Source of the DNA: an uncultured Lachnospiraceae bacterium
GTDB taxonomy: Bacteria > Bacillota > Clostridia > Lachnospirales > Lachnospiraceae
DNA: 21,961 bases
Assembly: GCA_900554205.1 (NCBI GenBank)
Contig: USGM01000054.1
Location: forward strand, 1 to 21,961
Direction of reading: 5' to 3'
Shown in pieces: positions 1-6,841 of this stretch (its first letter is position 1; the number at the start of each line of letters is the position of its first letter). Under the pieces are notes generated by a model, which was not told the origin of the DNA, made no database searches, and was given only the letters and a program-made list of their open reading frames with translations. Position numbers and translations under genes: made by a program.

Positions 1-1052
1 GCATCCACCGCCATACCGATGGAAAGAATGATACCTGCCACGCCGGACAGGGTCAGTGTCATATCAAAGCCCTTCAAGAGAAGAACTACCAGTGCCGTGT
101 AAGCGAGCAGTGCGATTGCAGCGGCAACACCGGGAATCAGATAGACAACAATCATGAGCACTGCCACGATGGCAAGTCCGATGACTCCCGCCTTTAAGCT
201 TGTCTGGATGGCGTCCACACCGAGCTGTGCGCCAACAACCTTGGAATGCAGTTCCTCCAGTTCGAGCTTCAGTCCGCCGATTCGGATCGTGGAAGCGAGA
301 TTTTCTGCCTTTTCATAAGATTCCATCGGGGAAATCTGTGCATTGCCGTTCGTGATTACAGCATTTACTCTGGGAGCGCTGATGATGCCTCCGTCATAGT
401 AAATTGCCAGCGATTCTCCCTTGCTGTATGCCTGCTGTGTGGCATCGGCAAATTTCTGCTGTCCTTCTTCTGTCATTGTCAGGTCAACAACATACTCGGA
501 GTTGCCGAGCGTCTGATCCTTCTTGATGCCCGACTGAGCATCCTTGACATCGGTACCGGTCAGCACGACGGAGCCGTCTGCCAGCAGCTCATCAATCGTC
601 TTATTCATAACGTAAGTGTAACCGTAGGTGCCGTCTGCGTTCTGTACCAGCTGACTGGTATAGTTCGTATTTCCGTCAGAATCTGTCTGGGCAATAAAAT
701 ACAGAGCGCCGGGACGTCCCAGCTCCTGTAAGATGGCATTGGCATCGCTGACGCCCGGTATCTCAATATTGATACGGTCAGCGCCCTCCTGATACACAAT
801 CGCCTCCGTGCTGTAGTTCAGCACACGCTTCTGGAGCTTGGCTATGGTGTCTGCCATATCGGTGGAGCTGGGAGCCTCATCTCCCACTACCTGATAGGTA
901 ATGCTGACTCCGCCTGCAAGGTCAAGTCCCAGCTTGATGGTGGATGCACTGCCGTCGCCCGCCGCGTTGTAGCCGAAAATGTCAACATAGGTGACACCGA
1001 CCAGAAGCAGCAGAACACAGAGCAGTACAACGATCGCCTTGTTCTTTTTCAT
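1..1052 (-). CDS. secD: Protein translocase subunit SecD (or N-terminal part of a SecDF fusion), 3' end outside window
   Basis: SecD works with SecF beside the SecYEG channel and uses the proton motive force to help pull exported proteins across the membrane. The reading frame runs open from an ATG at 1052 to the window edge, giving about 350 residues. One membrane segment lies at residues 4-23. The conserved LGLDLAGGVSITYQV block follows at about 41-55, then the periplasmic P1-type region, and the visible part ends in SIGMAVDA, the conserved start of the SecD membrane domain. AAAGGACG lies about 9 nt before the ATG and supports this start. The gene begins 27 nt after the SCIFF maturase stop codon, so the two are probably cotranscribed. 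Whether it is a separate secD or a SecDF fusion cannot be decided because the C-terminus is missing. Confidence 0.95.
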   Translation of the reverse strand, partial: MKKNKAIVVLLCVLLLLVGVTYVDIFGYNAAGDGSASTIKLGLDLAGGVSITYQVVGDEAPSSTDMADTIAKLQKRVLNYSTEAIVYQEGADRINIEIPGVSDANAILQELGRPGALYFIAQTDSDGNTNYTSQLVQNADGTYGYTYVMNKTIDELLADGSVVLTGTDVKDAQSGIKKDQTLGNSEYVVDLTMTEEGQQKFADATQQAYSKGESLAIYYDGGIISAPRVNAVITNGNAQISPMESYEKAENLASTIRIGGLKLELEELHSKVVGAQLGVDAIQTSLKAGVIGLAIVAVLMIVVYLIPGVAAAIALLAYTALVVLLLKGFDMTLTLSGVAGIILSIGMAVD

Positions 1053-1079
1053 TGTTCTTTCGTCCTTTCTTGGATTTAT

Positions 1080-2480
1080 TTATTCTTCTTCGCTCTCTTC
1101 TTCCATCTGCGCTACTTTCAGCATGATTGCACACTCAATTCTCTTCCGCTGCAATTCGCAGCCCACGTCGTAGGCATCGTTGATGTTGCCGTGGAAGTTG
1201 TAGGAATTGGCCGCACAGCCGCCACTGCAATAAAATTTGGCAAAGCACTTCTTACATTTATCCTTCGCATAGACATTACAGCACTTGAACTCGTCCCGGA
1301 TGTCCTCTCTCGTCACACCGTCAAAGACATTTCCCATCAGGAAATCCTCATTGCCGACAAACTGATGACAGGGGTACAGATCGCCCCACGGCGTCACTGC
1401 GAGATATTCCGTGCCGGAACCGCAGCCCGAGAGACGCTTTGCCACGCAGGGACCGCCCTCCAGATCGATCATGAAATGGAAGAAATTAAAACCGTTTCCT
1501 TCCTTTCTGCGCCGGATCATCTCGACCGCCAGCTTATCGTACTCCTCCTTCAGCTTCGGAATATCCGACTCCTGAATCGCATAGGAGTCCGTCGGCTGCG
1601 CCACAACCGGCTCCACAGAGATCTGTTTGAAGCCGAGGTCTGCCAGATGAAGGACATCATTGGAAAAATCGAGGTTATTATGCGTATAAGTGCCTCGCAC
1701 ATAGTAGCGCATCTGCTCCCTGCTCTCCGCTACCTTCTGGAACTTCGGCACGATAATGTCATAGCTTCCCTGTCCGCCACGGAAGGGGCGCATCATATCA
1801 TTGATCTCCTTCCGTCCGTCGATGCTGAGGACAATATTTGCCATTTCCCTGTTGGCAAATTCCATGATCTCATCGTTCAGCAGCACACCGTTCGTCGTCA
1901 GCGTGAAGCGGAACTTCTTGTTGTTCGGCTCCTCAAGGCTCCTGCCGTACTTTACCAGTTCCTTGACAACCTCCCAGTTCATCAGCGGCTCACCGCCAAA
2001 GAAATCCACCTCGAGGTTTACCCGGTTGCCGGAGCTGGCAACCAGAAAGTCCAGGGCCTTCTTTCCGACCTCAAGGCTCATCAGCGCCCTTCTGCCGTGG
2101 TATTCTCCCTCTTCCGCAAAGCAATAGCGGCAGGCGAGATTACAGTCGTGGGCAATGTGCAGGCACAGAGCCTTCACTACCGTCTGACGCTTTTTAAAGT
2201 CAAAGACATAATTTTCGTAGATGTCCGGTGCGAACAGCTGTCCTGCTGCCTCCAACTCAAGCACCTCGTCCACCGCCTCGGTGATCTCCGCCTCCGGATA
2301 AGGAATATTGGCAAGATTCAGCACTGCCGCCTTGATCGTGTCAGCGTCCTTGATTCCCTCATTCACCAGCGGCTCCACCAGCGGGATCATATCATAGACA
2401 ATATCATCCACCACATGGATGGAACCGCTGTTCACATCCATCACGATATTGTATCCGTTACTCTTATACTGATGTATCAC
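1080..2480 (-). CDS. scfB: Thioether cross-link-forming SCIFF peptide maturase (radical SAM/SPASM, CteB-like)
   Basis: The product is a 466-residue radical S-adenosylmethionine enzyme expected to join cysteine sulfurs to backbone or side-chain carbons of the SCIFF peptide encoded just upstream, making a ranthipeptide. Residues 1-95 resemble the peptide-binding N-terminal region of this family. The radical SAM cluster motif is CNLACRYC, with C113, C117 and C120, followed by FFGGEPL at 160-166. The C-terminal SPASM region is rich in cysteines (345, 353, 371, 400, 401, 409, 412, 418, 422, 441), expected to hold two auxiliary 4Fe-4S clusters. The start is a GTG at 2480, chosen because the N-terminus IHQYKSNGYNIV matches the family and AAAGGA lies about 10 nt upstream. 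It is separated from the peptide gene by 84 nt containing a perfect hairpin. A 439-residue open frame on the opposite strand (1191-2510) is a shadow. Confidence 0.96.
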   Translation of the reverse strand: MIHQYKSNGYNIVMDVNSGSIHVVDDIVYDMIPLVEPLVNEGIKDADTIKAAVLNLANIPYPEAEITEAVDEVLELEAAGQLFAPDIYENYVFDFKKRQTVVKALCLHIAHDCNLACRYCFAEEGEYHGRRALMSLEVGKKALDFLVASSGNRVNLEVDFFGGEPLMNWEVVKELVKYGRSLEEPNNKKFRFTLTTNGVLLNDEIMEFANREMANIVLSIDGRKEINDMMRPFRGGQGSYDIIVPKFQKVAESREQMRYYVRGTYTHNNLDFSNDVLHLADLGFKQISVEPVVAQPTDSYAIQESDIPKLKEEYDKLAVEMIRRRKEGNGFNFFHFMIDLEGGPCVAKRLSGCGSGTEYLAVTPWGDLYPCHQFVGNEDFLMGNVFDGVTREDIRDEFKCCNVYAKDKCKKCFAKFYCSGGCAANSYNFHGNINDAYDVGCELQRKRIECAIMLKVAQMEEESEEE

Positions 2481-2513
2481 AGATCCGTTTCCTTTCTGTA
2501 CCGCGCATAGAAT

Positions 2514-2537
2514 AAGCAGCGACCGGAATCGCTGCTT
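2514..2537 (-). promoter_or_regulatory. Hairpin between SCIFF peptide gene and maturase gene
   Basis: A perfect 9-bp inverted repeat (AAGCAGCGA / TCGCTGCTT) with a 6-nt loop sits about 27 nt after the peptide stop codon and 33 nt before the maturase GTG. On the transcript it is followed by TTATTCTAT, which is only partly U-rich. It could be a leaky terminator or a structure protecting the 3' end of the peptide message. Either would give much more peptide than maturase. The role is inferred; the structure is seen directly. Confidence 0.6.
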
Positions 2538-2564
2538 GCTCTAGCCATCTCTGATTAGGTCAAA

Positions 2565-2708
2565 TTATTTAATCTTTTCACAGCTCTGGTTTCCTACTGT
2601 GCAGGATGTCTTACATGCTGACTGGCAGGATGTCTGGCACTCGCCGCAGCCACCCTTCTTCATGGACTCCTTTAAGTTTCTTGTTGTCAGGGTTTTGATA
2701 TGCTTCAT
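2565..2708 (-). CDS. scfA: Six-cysteine ranthipeptide precursor SCIFF (CteA-like)
   Basis: This is a 47-residue ribosomal precursor peptide, the substrate of the adjacent radical SAM maturase. Residues 1-20 (MKHIKTLTTRNLKESMKKGG) form the conserved leader. The core has six cysteines at 21, 24, 28, 32, 36 and 43, which defines the six-cysteines-in-forty-five family. Thr37 is present. In the studied Clostridium thermocellum CteA the first thioether joins Cys32 to Thr37, and both residues exist here at the same positions. The start at 2708 is chosen over an upstream in-frame ATG because AAGGAGG lies 8 nt before it and because family members begin MKHIKTL. A strong extended -10 promoter lies about 50 nt upstream. 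Ranthipeptides have been linked to quorum sensing in clostridia; the role here is not shown by the sequence. Confidence 0.96.
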   Translation of the reverse strand: MKHIKTLTTRNLKESMKKGGCGECQTSCQSACKTSCTVGNQSCEKIK

Positions 2709-2759
2709 GATAAAAGCCTCCTTATGTTTCATCCTTCTATAGATTAATAAACACACTGT

Positions 2760-2787
2760 AGTATACCATAAATTTGCTTTTTGTAAA
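2760..2787 (-). promoter_or_regulatory. Promoter of the SCIFF peptide gene (extended -10)
   Basis: On the minus strand, TTTACA (2787-2782) is followed after 16 nt by TATACT (2765-2760), with a TGG just before it giving an extended -10 (TGnTATACT). The predicted start is near 2753, leaving a leader of about 45 nt with the AAGGAGG ribosome binding site. The match to a housekeeping sigma-A promoter is strong, which suits an abundant small peptide. Confidence 0.7.
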
Positions 2788-2820
2788 ATACTTTTTTTCA
2801 GAAACCTGACGAACTGCCTG

Positions 2821-3198
2821 TCAGCTCACCATTCCCCCGAGCATTCCGCCCCCCGCGCAGAGCGCGAGCGTGGTAAAAAATGAATTTCCCAGACTTGCCC
2901 CCTTCTCCCCCGCGAACACGGAAATGACAGCAAGCAAGAGGAAATACGCCGCTCCCTCGAGCAGTCCCCAGAGGAATTTCCGGCTCTGCATCTTCTTCCC
3001 CGCCAGAAAGCCTGCGAAAAAGGTAGCTGCCACATAGATGACGATGACGGCGATCGTCACAGCCTTCTCCCCAAGCCCGGATTTATACAGCAGCAATGAG
3101 AGCAGCGCCAGCAGCGCCCCCGTCAGTATGTAAGAAAACAAGAGACATTTCAGCAAAGAAACCACCGGCACCCCTCCGGCATTTGTTGACCGTTCCAT
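2821..3198 (-). CDS. Small TIGR04086-like membrane protein
   Basis: The product is a 125-residue, strongly hydrophobic protein with about four predicted membrane segments (roughly residues 14-38, 46-68, 78-97 and 107-124) and few charged residues apart from short connecting loops such as GKKMQSRK. It resembles the TIGR04086 family of clostridial membrane proteins, whose function is unknown. The ATG at 3198 is preferred over a start at 3264 because GGAGG lies 6 nt before it. It is immediately upstream of the SCIFF peptide gene and on the same strand, but the peptide gene has its own promoter in the 112-nt gap. Roles in ranthipeptide export or immunity are possible but unsupported by any motif. 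Confidence 0.75.
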   Translation of the reverse strand: MERSTNAGGVPVVSLLKCLLFSYILTGALLALLSLLLYKSGLGEKAVTIAVIVIYVAATFFAGFLAGKKMQSRKFLWGLLEGAAYFLLLAVISVFAGEKGASLGNSFFTTLALCAGGGMLGGMVS

Positions 3199-3224
3199 GG
3201 CTTTCCTCCATCTTTCTAAATTTT

Positions 3225-3252
3225 CTATTAAAAGGATATGCAGTATCGTCAA
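3225..3252 (-). promoter_or_regulatory. Possible promoter of the TIGR04086-like gene
   Basis: On the minus strand TTGACG (3252-3247) and TAATAG (3230-3225) are 16 nt apart, placing a transcript start about 20 nt before the gene's ribosome binding site. The -10 is a modest match, so this is a tentative call. It lies back to back with the plus-strand promoter of the CorC-type gene. Confidence 0.35.
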
Positions 3253-3257
3253 TAATC

Positions 3258-3287
3258 TTGACAACTGCTTTTCCCATCCTGTATATT
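3258..3287 (+). promoter_or_regulatory. Promoter of the CorC-type gene
   Basis: A consensus TTGACA (3258-3263) is followed after 18 nt by TATATT (3282-3287). The transcript would start near 3294, about 45 nt before the TTG start codon and its AAGGAG ribosome binding site. The promoter overlaps the divergent promoter region of the TIGR04086-like gene. Confidence 0.6.
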
Positions 3288-3339
3288 TGTAATCGTGTAA
3301 TCAACAACTACAACATTATTAAAAAAGGAGTGATTTTTT

Positions 3340-4653
3340 TTGGATGCCCCAGGTGTCATACAACTTTTATTTCTGATTACATTAATCTTTCTTTCTGCGT
3401 TCTTTTCTTCAGCGGAAACCGCTCTCAGCACGGTGAACCGGGTAAGAATGCGCACCCTTGAGGACGAAGGCGACAAGCGCGCGGCAAGAGTCAACAAAAT
3501 ACTGGAAAAATACAGCAAGATGCTCAGTGCCATACTGATCGGCAACAACGTTGTCAATCTGTCCGCCTCCGCCCTTGCGACAACTCTGGCTATGCGGATC
3601 AGCTTTCCCGTCGGCATTGCCACCGGTATTCTGACGATTGTGGTTCTGCTTTGCGGCGAGATTCTCCCCAAGACATGGGCAATGCATTCCTCGGAAAAGC
3701 TTTCCCTTGCCTACAGCGGAATCATCTATGTACTAATGCAGATTCTTACCCCGGTGATTTTCCTTGTCGACAAGATTGCGAATGCCATTCTGCATCTGCT
3801 GCATGTTGACCCGAACAAGAAGGTTTCCATGACGGAGGCTGACCTGAGAACCTATGTGGAGGTCGGTCACGAGGACGGTGTCATCGAATCCGAAGAGCGC
3901 GAAATGATTTACAATGTGTTCGATTTCTCCGACGCTCTGGCGAAGGACATCATGATCCCGAGAATCAATATGGTGACTGTGGATGTCGCCGACACCTACG
4001 AGGAGGTGCTGAGCGTATTCCGGGAGTCCATGTACACCCGTCTTCCCGTTTATCAGGATGACAAGGACAACATCATCGGTGTCATTAACATAAAGGACTT
4101 CATCCTCACAGAGAATCCGAAGACCTTCCAGGTGAAGGATATTCTCCGGGATGCCCATTATACATATGAATATAAGAAGGTTGCCGATCTGCTGATCGAG
4201 ATCCGTGAAAAGACCACCAACGTGACCTTCGTGCTCAACGAGTACGGCGCGACCGTCGGAATGATTACACTGGAAGACCTGCTGGAGGAGATCGTCGGTG
4301 AGATCCGGGATGAATACGATGCGGACGAGGCGGAGCTCATCCAGAAGAAGGGCGAGCGCTCCTGGCTGGTCGAGGGCAGCATGAAGCTCGACGACATTAA
4401 CGACGAGCTCGGCACCGATCTCGACAGTGAGGATTACGATTCCATCAGCGGTATTATTATAGAGAACCTCGACCGGCTTCCCGAGGATAACGAGGAAGTC
4501 ACGCTGGACAACGGCATTCACCTGAAGGTGCAGGGAATCGACCAGAACCGGATCAAAAAAGTACTGATTACACTTCCCGAACCTCCCGCCGAGGAAGAGG
4601 CGGACGACGAAAAGGACAACGCCGGCAACAAAGACAGTGAAGGTAAAGAATAG
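3340..4653 (+). CDS. HlyC/CorC family transporter (CNNM-CBS-CorC domain membrane protein)
   Basis: This 437-residue membrane protein belongs to the CorC/CNNM family, which is linked to Mg2+ (and Co2+) export or homeostasis. Residues about 5-190 are the CNNM (DUF21) membrane domain, with SAETALS near 24-30 and the conserved GEILPKTWA at 106-114. Two CBS domains span about 203-325, starting at MIPRINMVTVD, and a CorC_HlyC domain spans about 338-412. The last 25 residues are an acidic, low-complexity tail. The start is a TTG at 3340 with AAGGAG about 10 nt upstream; the next in-frame ATG (residue 37) would remove the first membrane segment. It is the only plus-strand gene here, with its own promoter and a terminator shared with phoR. 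The transported ion is inferred from the family only. Confidence 0.9.
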   Translation: MDAPGVIQLLFLITLIFLSAFFSSAETALSTVNRVRMRTLEDEGDKRAARVNKILEKYSKMLSAILIGNNVVNLSASALATTLAMRISFPVGIATGILTIVVLLCGEILPKTWAMHSSEKLSLAYSGIIYVLMQILTPVIFLVDKIANAILHLLHVDPNKKVSMTEADLRTYVEVGHEDGVIESEEREMIYNVFDFSDALAKDIMIPRINMVTVDVADTYEEVLSVFRESMYTRLPVYQDDKDNIIGVINIKDFILTENPKTFQVKDILRDAHYTYEYKKVADLLIEIREKTTNVTFVLNEYGATVGMITLEDLLEEIVGEIRDEYDADEAELIQKKGERSWLVEGSMKLDDINDELGTDLDSEDYDSISGIIIENLDRLPEDNEEVTLDNGIHLKVQGIDQNRIKKVLITLPEPPAEEEADDEKDNAGNKDSEGKE

Positions 4654-4655
4654 AA

Positions 4656-4690
4656 AAAGCCCCGAGGCACATCACCTCGGGGTTATTTAT
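4656..4690. terminator. Bidirectional rho-independent terminator between the CorC-type gene and phoR
   Basis: CCCCGAGG (4660-4667) and CCTCGGGG (4675-4682) form a perfect 8-bp GC-rich stem with a 7-nt loop. On the plus strand it is followed by TTATTTATTTAT; on the minus strand by CTTTTTC. It therefore can end both the CorC-type transcript and the phosphate operon transcript, whose last stop codon is at 4703. Confidence 0.88.
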
Positions 4691-4702
4691 TTATCTCCCG
4701 CT

Positions 4703-6034
4703 TCATTCATGAAAGGCAACCCTGATCTCCGTTCCTCTTCCGACCTCGCTGTCCAGCTCCATGCGCGCGTCATGCTTCGCCACAATGTGCTTTACAATGG
4801 CAAGTCCAAGGCCTGTGCCGCCCGTGGATTTGGAACGGCTCTTGTCAACCCGGTAAAACCTTTCAAAGATTCTGTCCTGATGCTCCCTGGGAATGCCGAT
4901 TCCGGTATCCTTGACCGACAGAACCACCGGTCGCTCGCGGTCGCCCTGCTCTCTCTTCACGCACACATCGACCCTGCCTCCCGCGTTGTTGTAGCGGATG
5001 GCATTATCGCAGAGATTGTACAGCAGTTCCTCGATCATCTGCTTGTTTCCGTTAATCTTGCAGCTCTCGCCGCTGAGCGCCAGCGTCACGTCATTCTTCT
5101 CCGCATTCATCTGCAAAACGCCCACGCAATCCTTTGCCATCGCGTAGAGGTCAAGTGTTTCAAAGACATCCTCCGACTCGGCGCTGTCCAGCTCCGACAG
5201 GCGGATAATGTCATTGATCAGTGAGAGCAGCCTGTTCGCGCTGTTCCGGATTCCCCTAGCGAAGCGGGTAATATCCTCCTTGTCCGCCATTCCGGTCTCA
5301 ATCAGCTCCGCGTACCCGGAAATGGAGGTCAGCGGTGTCTTCAGCTCATGCGAGACATTCGCCGTGAACTCCTGCCGCATCTGCGCATTTTTCAGGATGT
5401 CCTGATGCTGTTCCTGAATCATCCGGATAAAGGGAGCCAGTTCGTCGTAGACCGCCGGCTGAATACCGGCATCCATGTTCTCCGCCAGATTTTCAATCGG
5501 CTCTATCAGCTTGCGCGTCAGCATATGCGCCATGCCGAGGCTCAGCAGGATCAACGCCGCCAGTATCCACATAATAGTCGGAACGACGCTACTGAACACA
5601 CTGATAATGCTTCCCGCATCCTTCGCCACACGCAGCACGCTCCCGTTGTCGAGCCTGACCGCATAATAAAAGGTATTGTGCGACAGCGTCTGCGAATTTC
5701 GCATGGACTGTCCCTCTCCCTTTTCAAAGGCGTCCCGGATTTCCGGCCGGTCCATATGATTTTCGAGGGTATTGCTGTCCACCTCATTGTCATAGAGAAC
5801 CTTGCCCGACGGATCTACCAGCGTCAGCCTGATCTCTCTCTCAAGCAGCGCCTCTCCCACCTGTTCAAACTGTGTGTCCTCTCCCGTCTCGCACACCAGC
5901 GCGGTATAGTCCTTGAGGTCGGACGTGACCTGATTCTGGAACAGATTATAGTAAACCACCGTGATCAGTGCTGTCGTCATACAGATGGCAAGCAGCGCGA
6001 TCAGAATAAAAGATCTGTTTATTCTCTTCTTCAT
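4703..6034 (-). CDS. phoR: PhoR-type sensor histidine kinase
   Basis: This 443-residue membrane kinase is predicted to phosphorylate the response regulator encoded 28 nt upstream. It has membrane segments at about 9-32 and 148-170 enclosing an extracytoplasmic region of about 115 residues. A short linker follows, then the HisKA dimerisation domain with the phosphoacceptor His229 in NVSHELKTPLTS. The ATPase domain has an N box (N340, N344 in NLCDNAIRYN), G1 box DTGIGIP (376-382), F box FERFYRVD and G2 box GGTGLGL (405-411). The region between the second membrane segment and HisKA (about 50 residues) is too short for the PAS domain seen in many PhoR proteins. AAGGAG precedes the start. It is the last gene of the phosphate locus. 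Its assignment to phosphate sensing rests mainly on location. Confidence 0.87.
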   Translation of the reverse strand: MKKRINRSFILIALLAICMTTALITVVYYNLFQNQVTSDLKDYTALVCETGEDTQFEQVGEALLEREIRLTLVDPSGKVLYDNEVDSNTLENHMDRPEIRDAFEKGEGQSMRNSQTLSHNTFYYAVRLDNGSVLRVAKDAGSIISVFSSVVPTIMWILAALILLSLGMAHMLTRKLIEPIENLAENMDAGIQPAVYDELAPFIRMIQEQHQDILKNAQMRQEFTANVSHELKTPLTSISGYAELIETGMADKEDITRFARGIRNSANRLLSLINDIIRLSELDSAESEDVFETLDLYAMAKDCVGVLQMNAEKNDVTLALSGESCKINGNKQMIEELLYNLCDNAIRYNNAGGRVDVCVKREQGDRERPVVLSVKDTGIGIPREHQDRIFERFYRVDKSRSKSTGGTGLGLAIVKHIVAKHDARMELDSEVGRGTEIRVAFHE

Positions 6035-6062
6035 GGCTACACTCCTTTGTATTTACGGGTTC

Positions 6063-6743
6063 TCACTGCTCGTTCAGCAGATACCCCACATTTCTCACGG
6101 TCTTTATCATTCCTCCCGCCTCGCCGAGCTTCTGACGGAGCGTCTTGATGTGCATATCCAGCGTTCTCGATTCCCCTTCAAAATCCGTTCCCCAGATGCG
6201 GTCGAGAATGACCTCCCGCGTCGTGACAATGCCCACATTTGTCAGCAGCAGCTTTAACAGCTCGTATTCCTTGTAAGTCAGCTCTACCGGTCTGCCGTCC
6301 ACGGTGACCGTGTGGCGCTCTCTGTCCAGCACAATCACGCCAGCCTTCAGCAATCTCTCCTTCTCCTCGCCTGCTCCGCTCCTGCGCAGCATCGCCTTGA
6401 CCCGGGAGATCAGCTCCATGACTCCAAACGGCTTCGTCAGATAATCATCCGCTCCGATGTCGAGCCCCTTCACCTTGTCGATCTCCGTCGTCTTCGCCGT
6501 GACCATGATGATCGGGACAAGCACCGTCTCCCTGTCCGCCCGCAGCTTCTTGACAATGCTCAGACCATCCTCGTCCGGGAGCATGATGTCCAGAAGAATC
6601 AGATCGGGAAGCTGCTTCTCCATCGCCCGGAAGAACTCTCCCGCCGAGCCGAAGCCCTCCACCTGGTACCCCACGTTTGACAGGGCAAAGCTCTCTATTT
6701 CCTGTATACTGATGTCGTCCTCAACAATATAAATCAGTGCCAT
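6063..6743 (-). CDS. phoB: PhoB/PhoP-type response regulator (OmpR family)
   Basis: This 226-residue cytoplasmic transcription factor has a receiver domain at about 1-120 and a winged-helix DNA-binding domain at about 130-224. Receiver residues are intact: acidic pocket D9 and D10, phosphoacceptor D52 (in LLDIMLP), T82 and K104. The effector domain contains LTYKEYELLKLL and the recognition region SRTLDMHIKTLRQKLG. It pairs with the downstream kinase and is likely the protein that binds the 11-bp direct repeats before pstS and before the Na/Pi cotransporter gene. It starts at 6743 with GGAGG 13 nt upstream, a rather long spacing. Any OmpR-family regulator would show these motifs; the phosphate role comes from the neighbours and the Pho boxes. 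Confidence 0.88.
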   Translation of the reverse strand: MALIYIVEDDISIQEIESFALSNVGYQVEGFGSAGEFFRAMEKQLPDLILLDIMLPDEDGLSIVKKLRADRETVLVPIIMVTAKTTEIDKVKGLDIGADDYLTKPFGVMELISRVKAMLRRSGAGEEKERLLKAGVIVLDRERHTVTVDGRPVELTYKEYELLKLLLTNVGIVTTREVILDRIWGTDFEGESRTLDMHIKTLRQKLGEAGGMIKTVRNVGYLLNEQ

Positions 6744-6791
6744 TTCTTCAATCTATCCTCCGTCTCCGAACCGTTCCCATCGGATAACCTA

Positions 6792-6820
6792 ACTTTAATG
6801 TATCCATCTCCGAAAGACAA
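6792..6820 (-). promoter_or_regulatory. Weak candidate promoter before the PhoB-type gene
   Basis: In the 98-nt gap after the Na/Pi cotransporter gene, TTGTCT (6820-6815) and TAAAGT (6797-6792) are 17 nt apart on the minus strand. Both hexamers are imperfect. No clear 11-bp-phased Pho repeats and no convincing terminator are visible in this gap, so the regulator and kinase may be transcribed both by readthrough and from this weak promoter. Confidence 0.3.
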
Positions 6821-6841
6821 GTCCTTTTCTTCCGACATGCC

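Noticed and set aside
1191..2510. 439-residue open frame opposite the SCIFF maturase gene
   Set aside because: It lies wholly antisense to a clear radical SAM gene, has no recognisable domain and no fitting ribosome binding site; it reflects codon bias of the real gene.
2709..2756. Longer 63-residue form of the SCIFF precursor starting at 2756
   Set aside because: The start at 2708 has AAGGAGG at 8 nt and matches the conserved family N-terminus; the extra residues cover the ribosome binding site.
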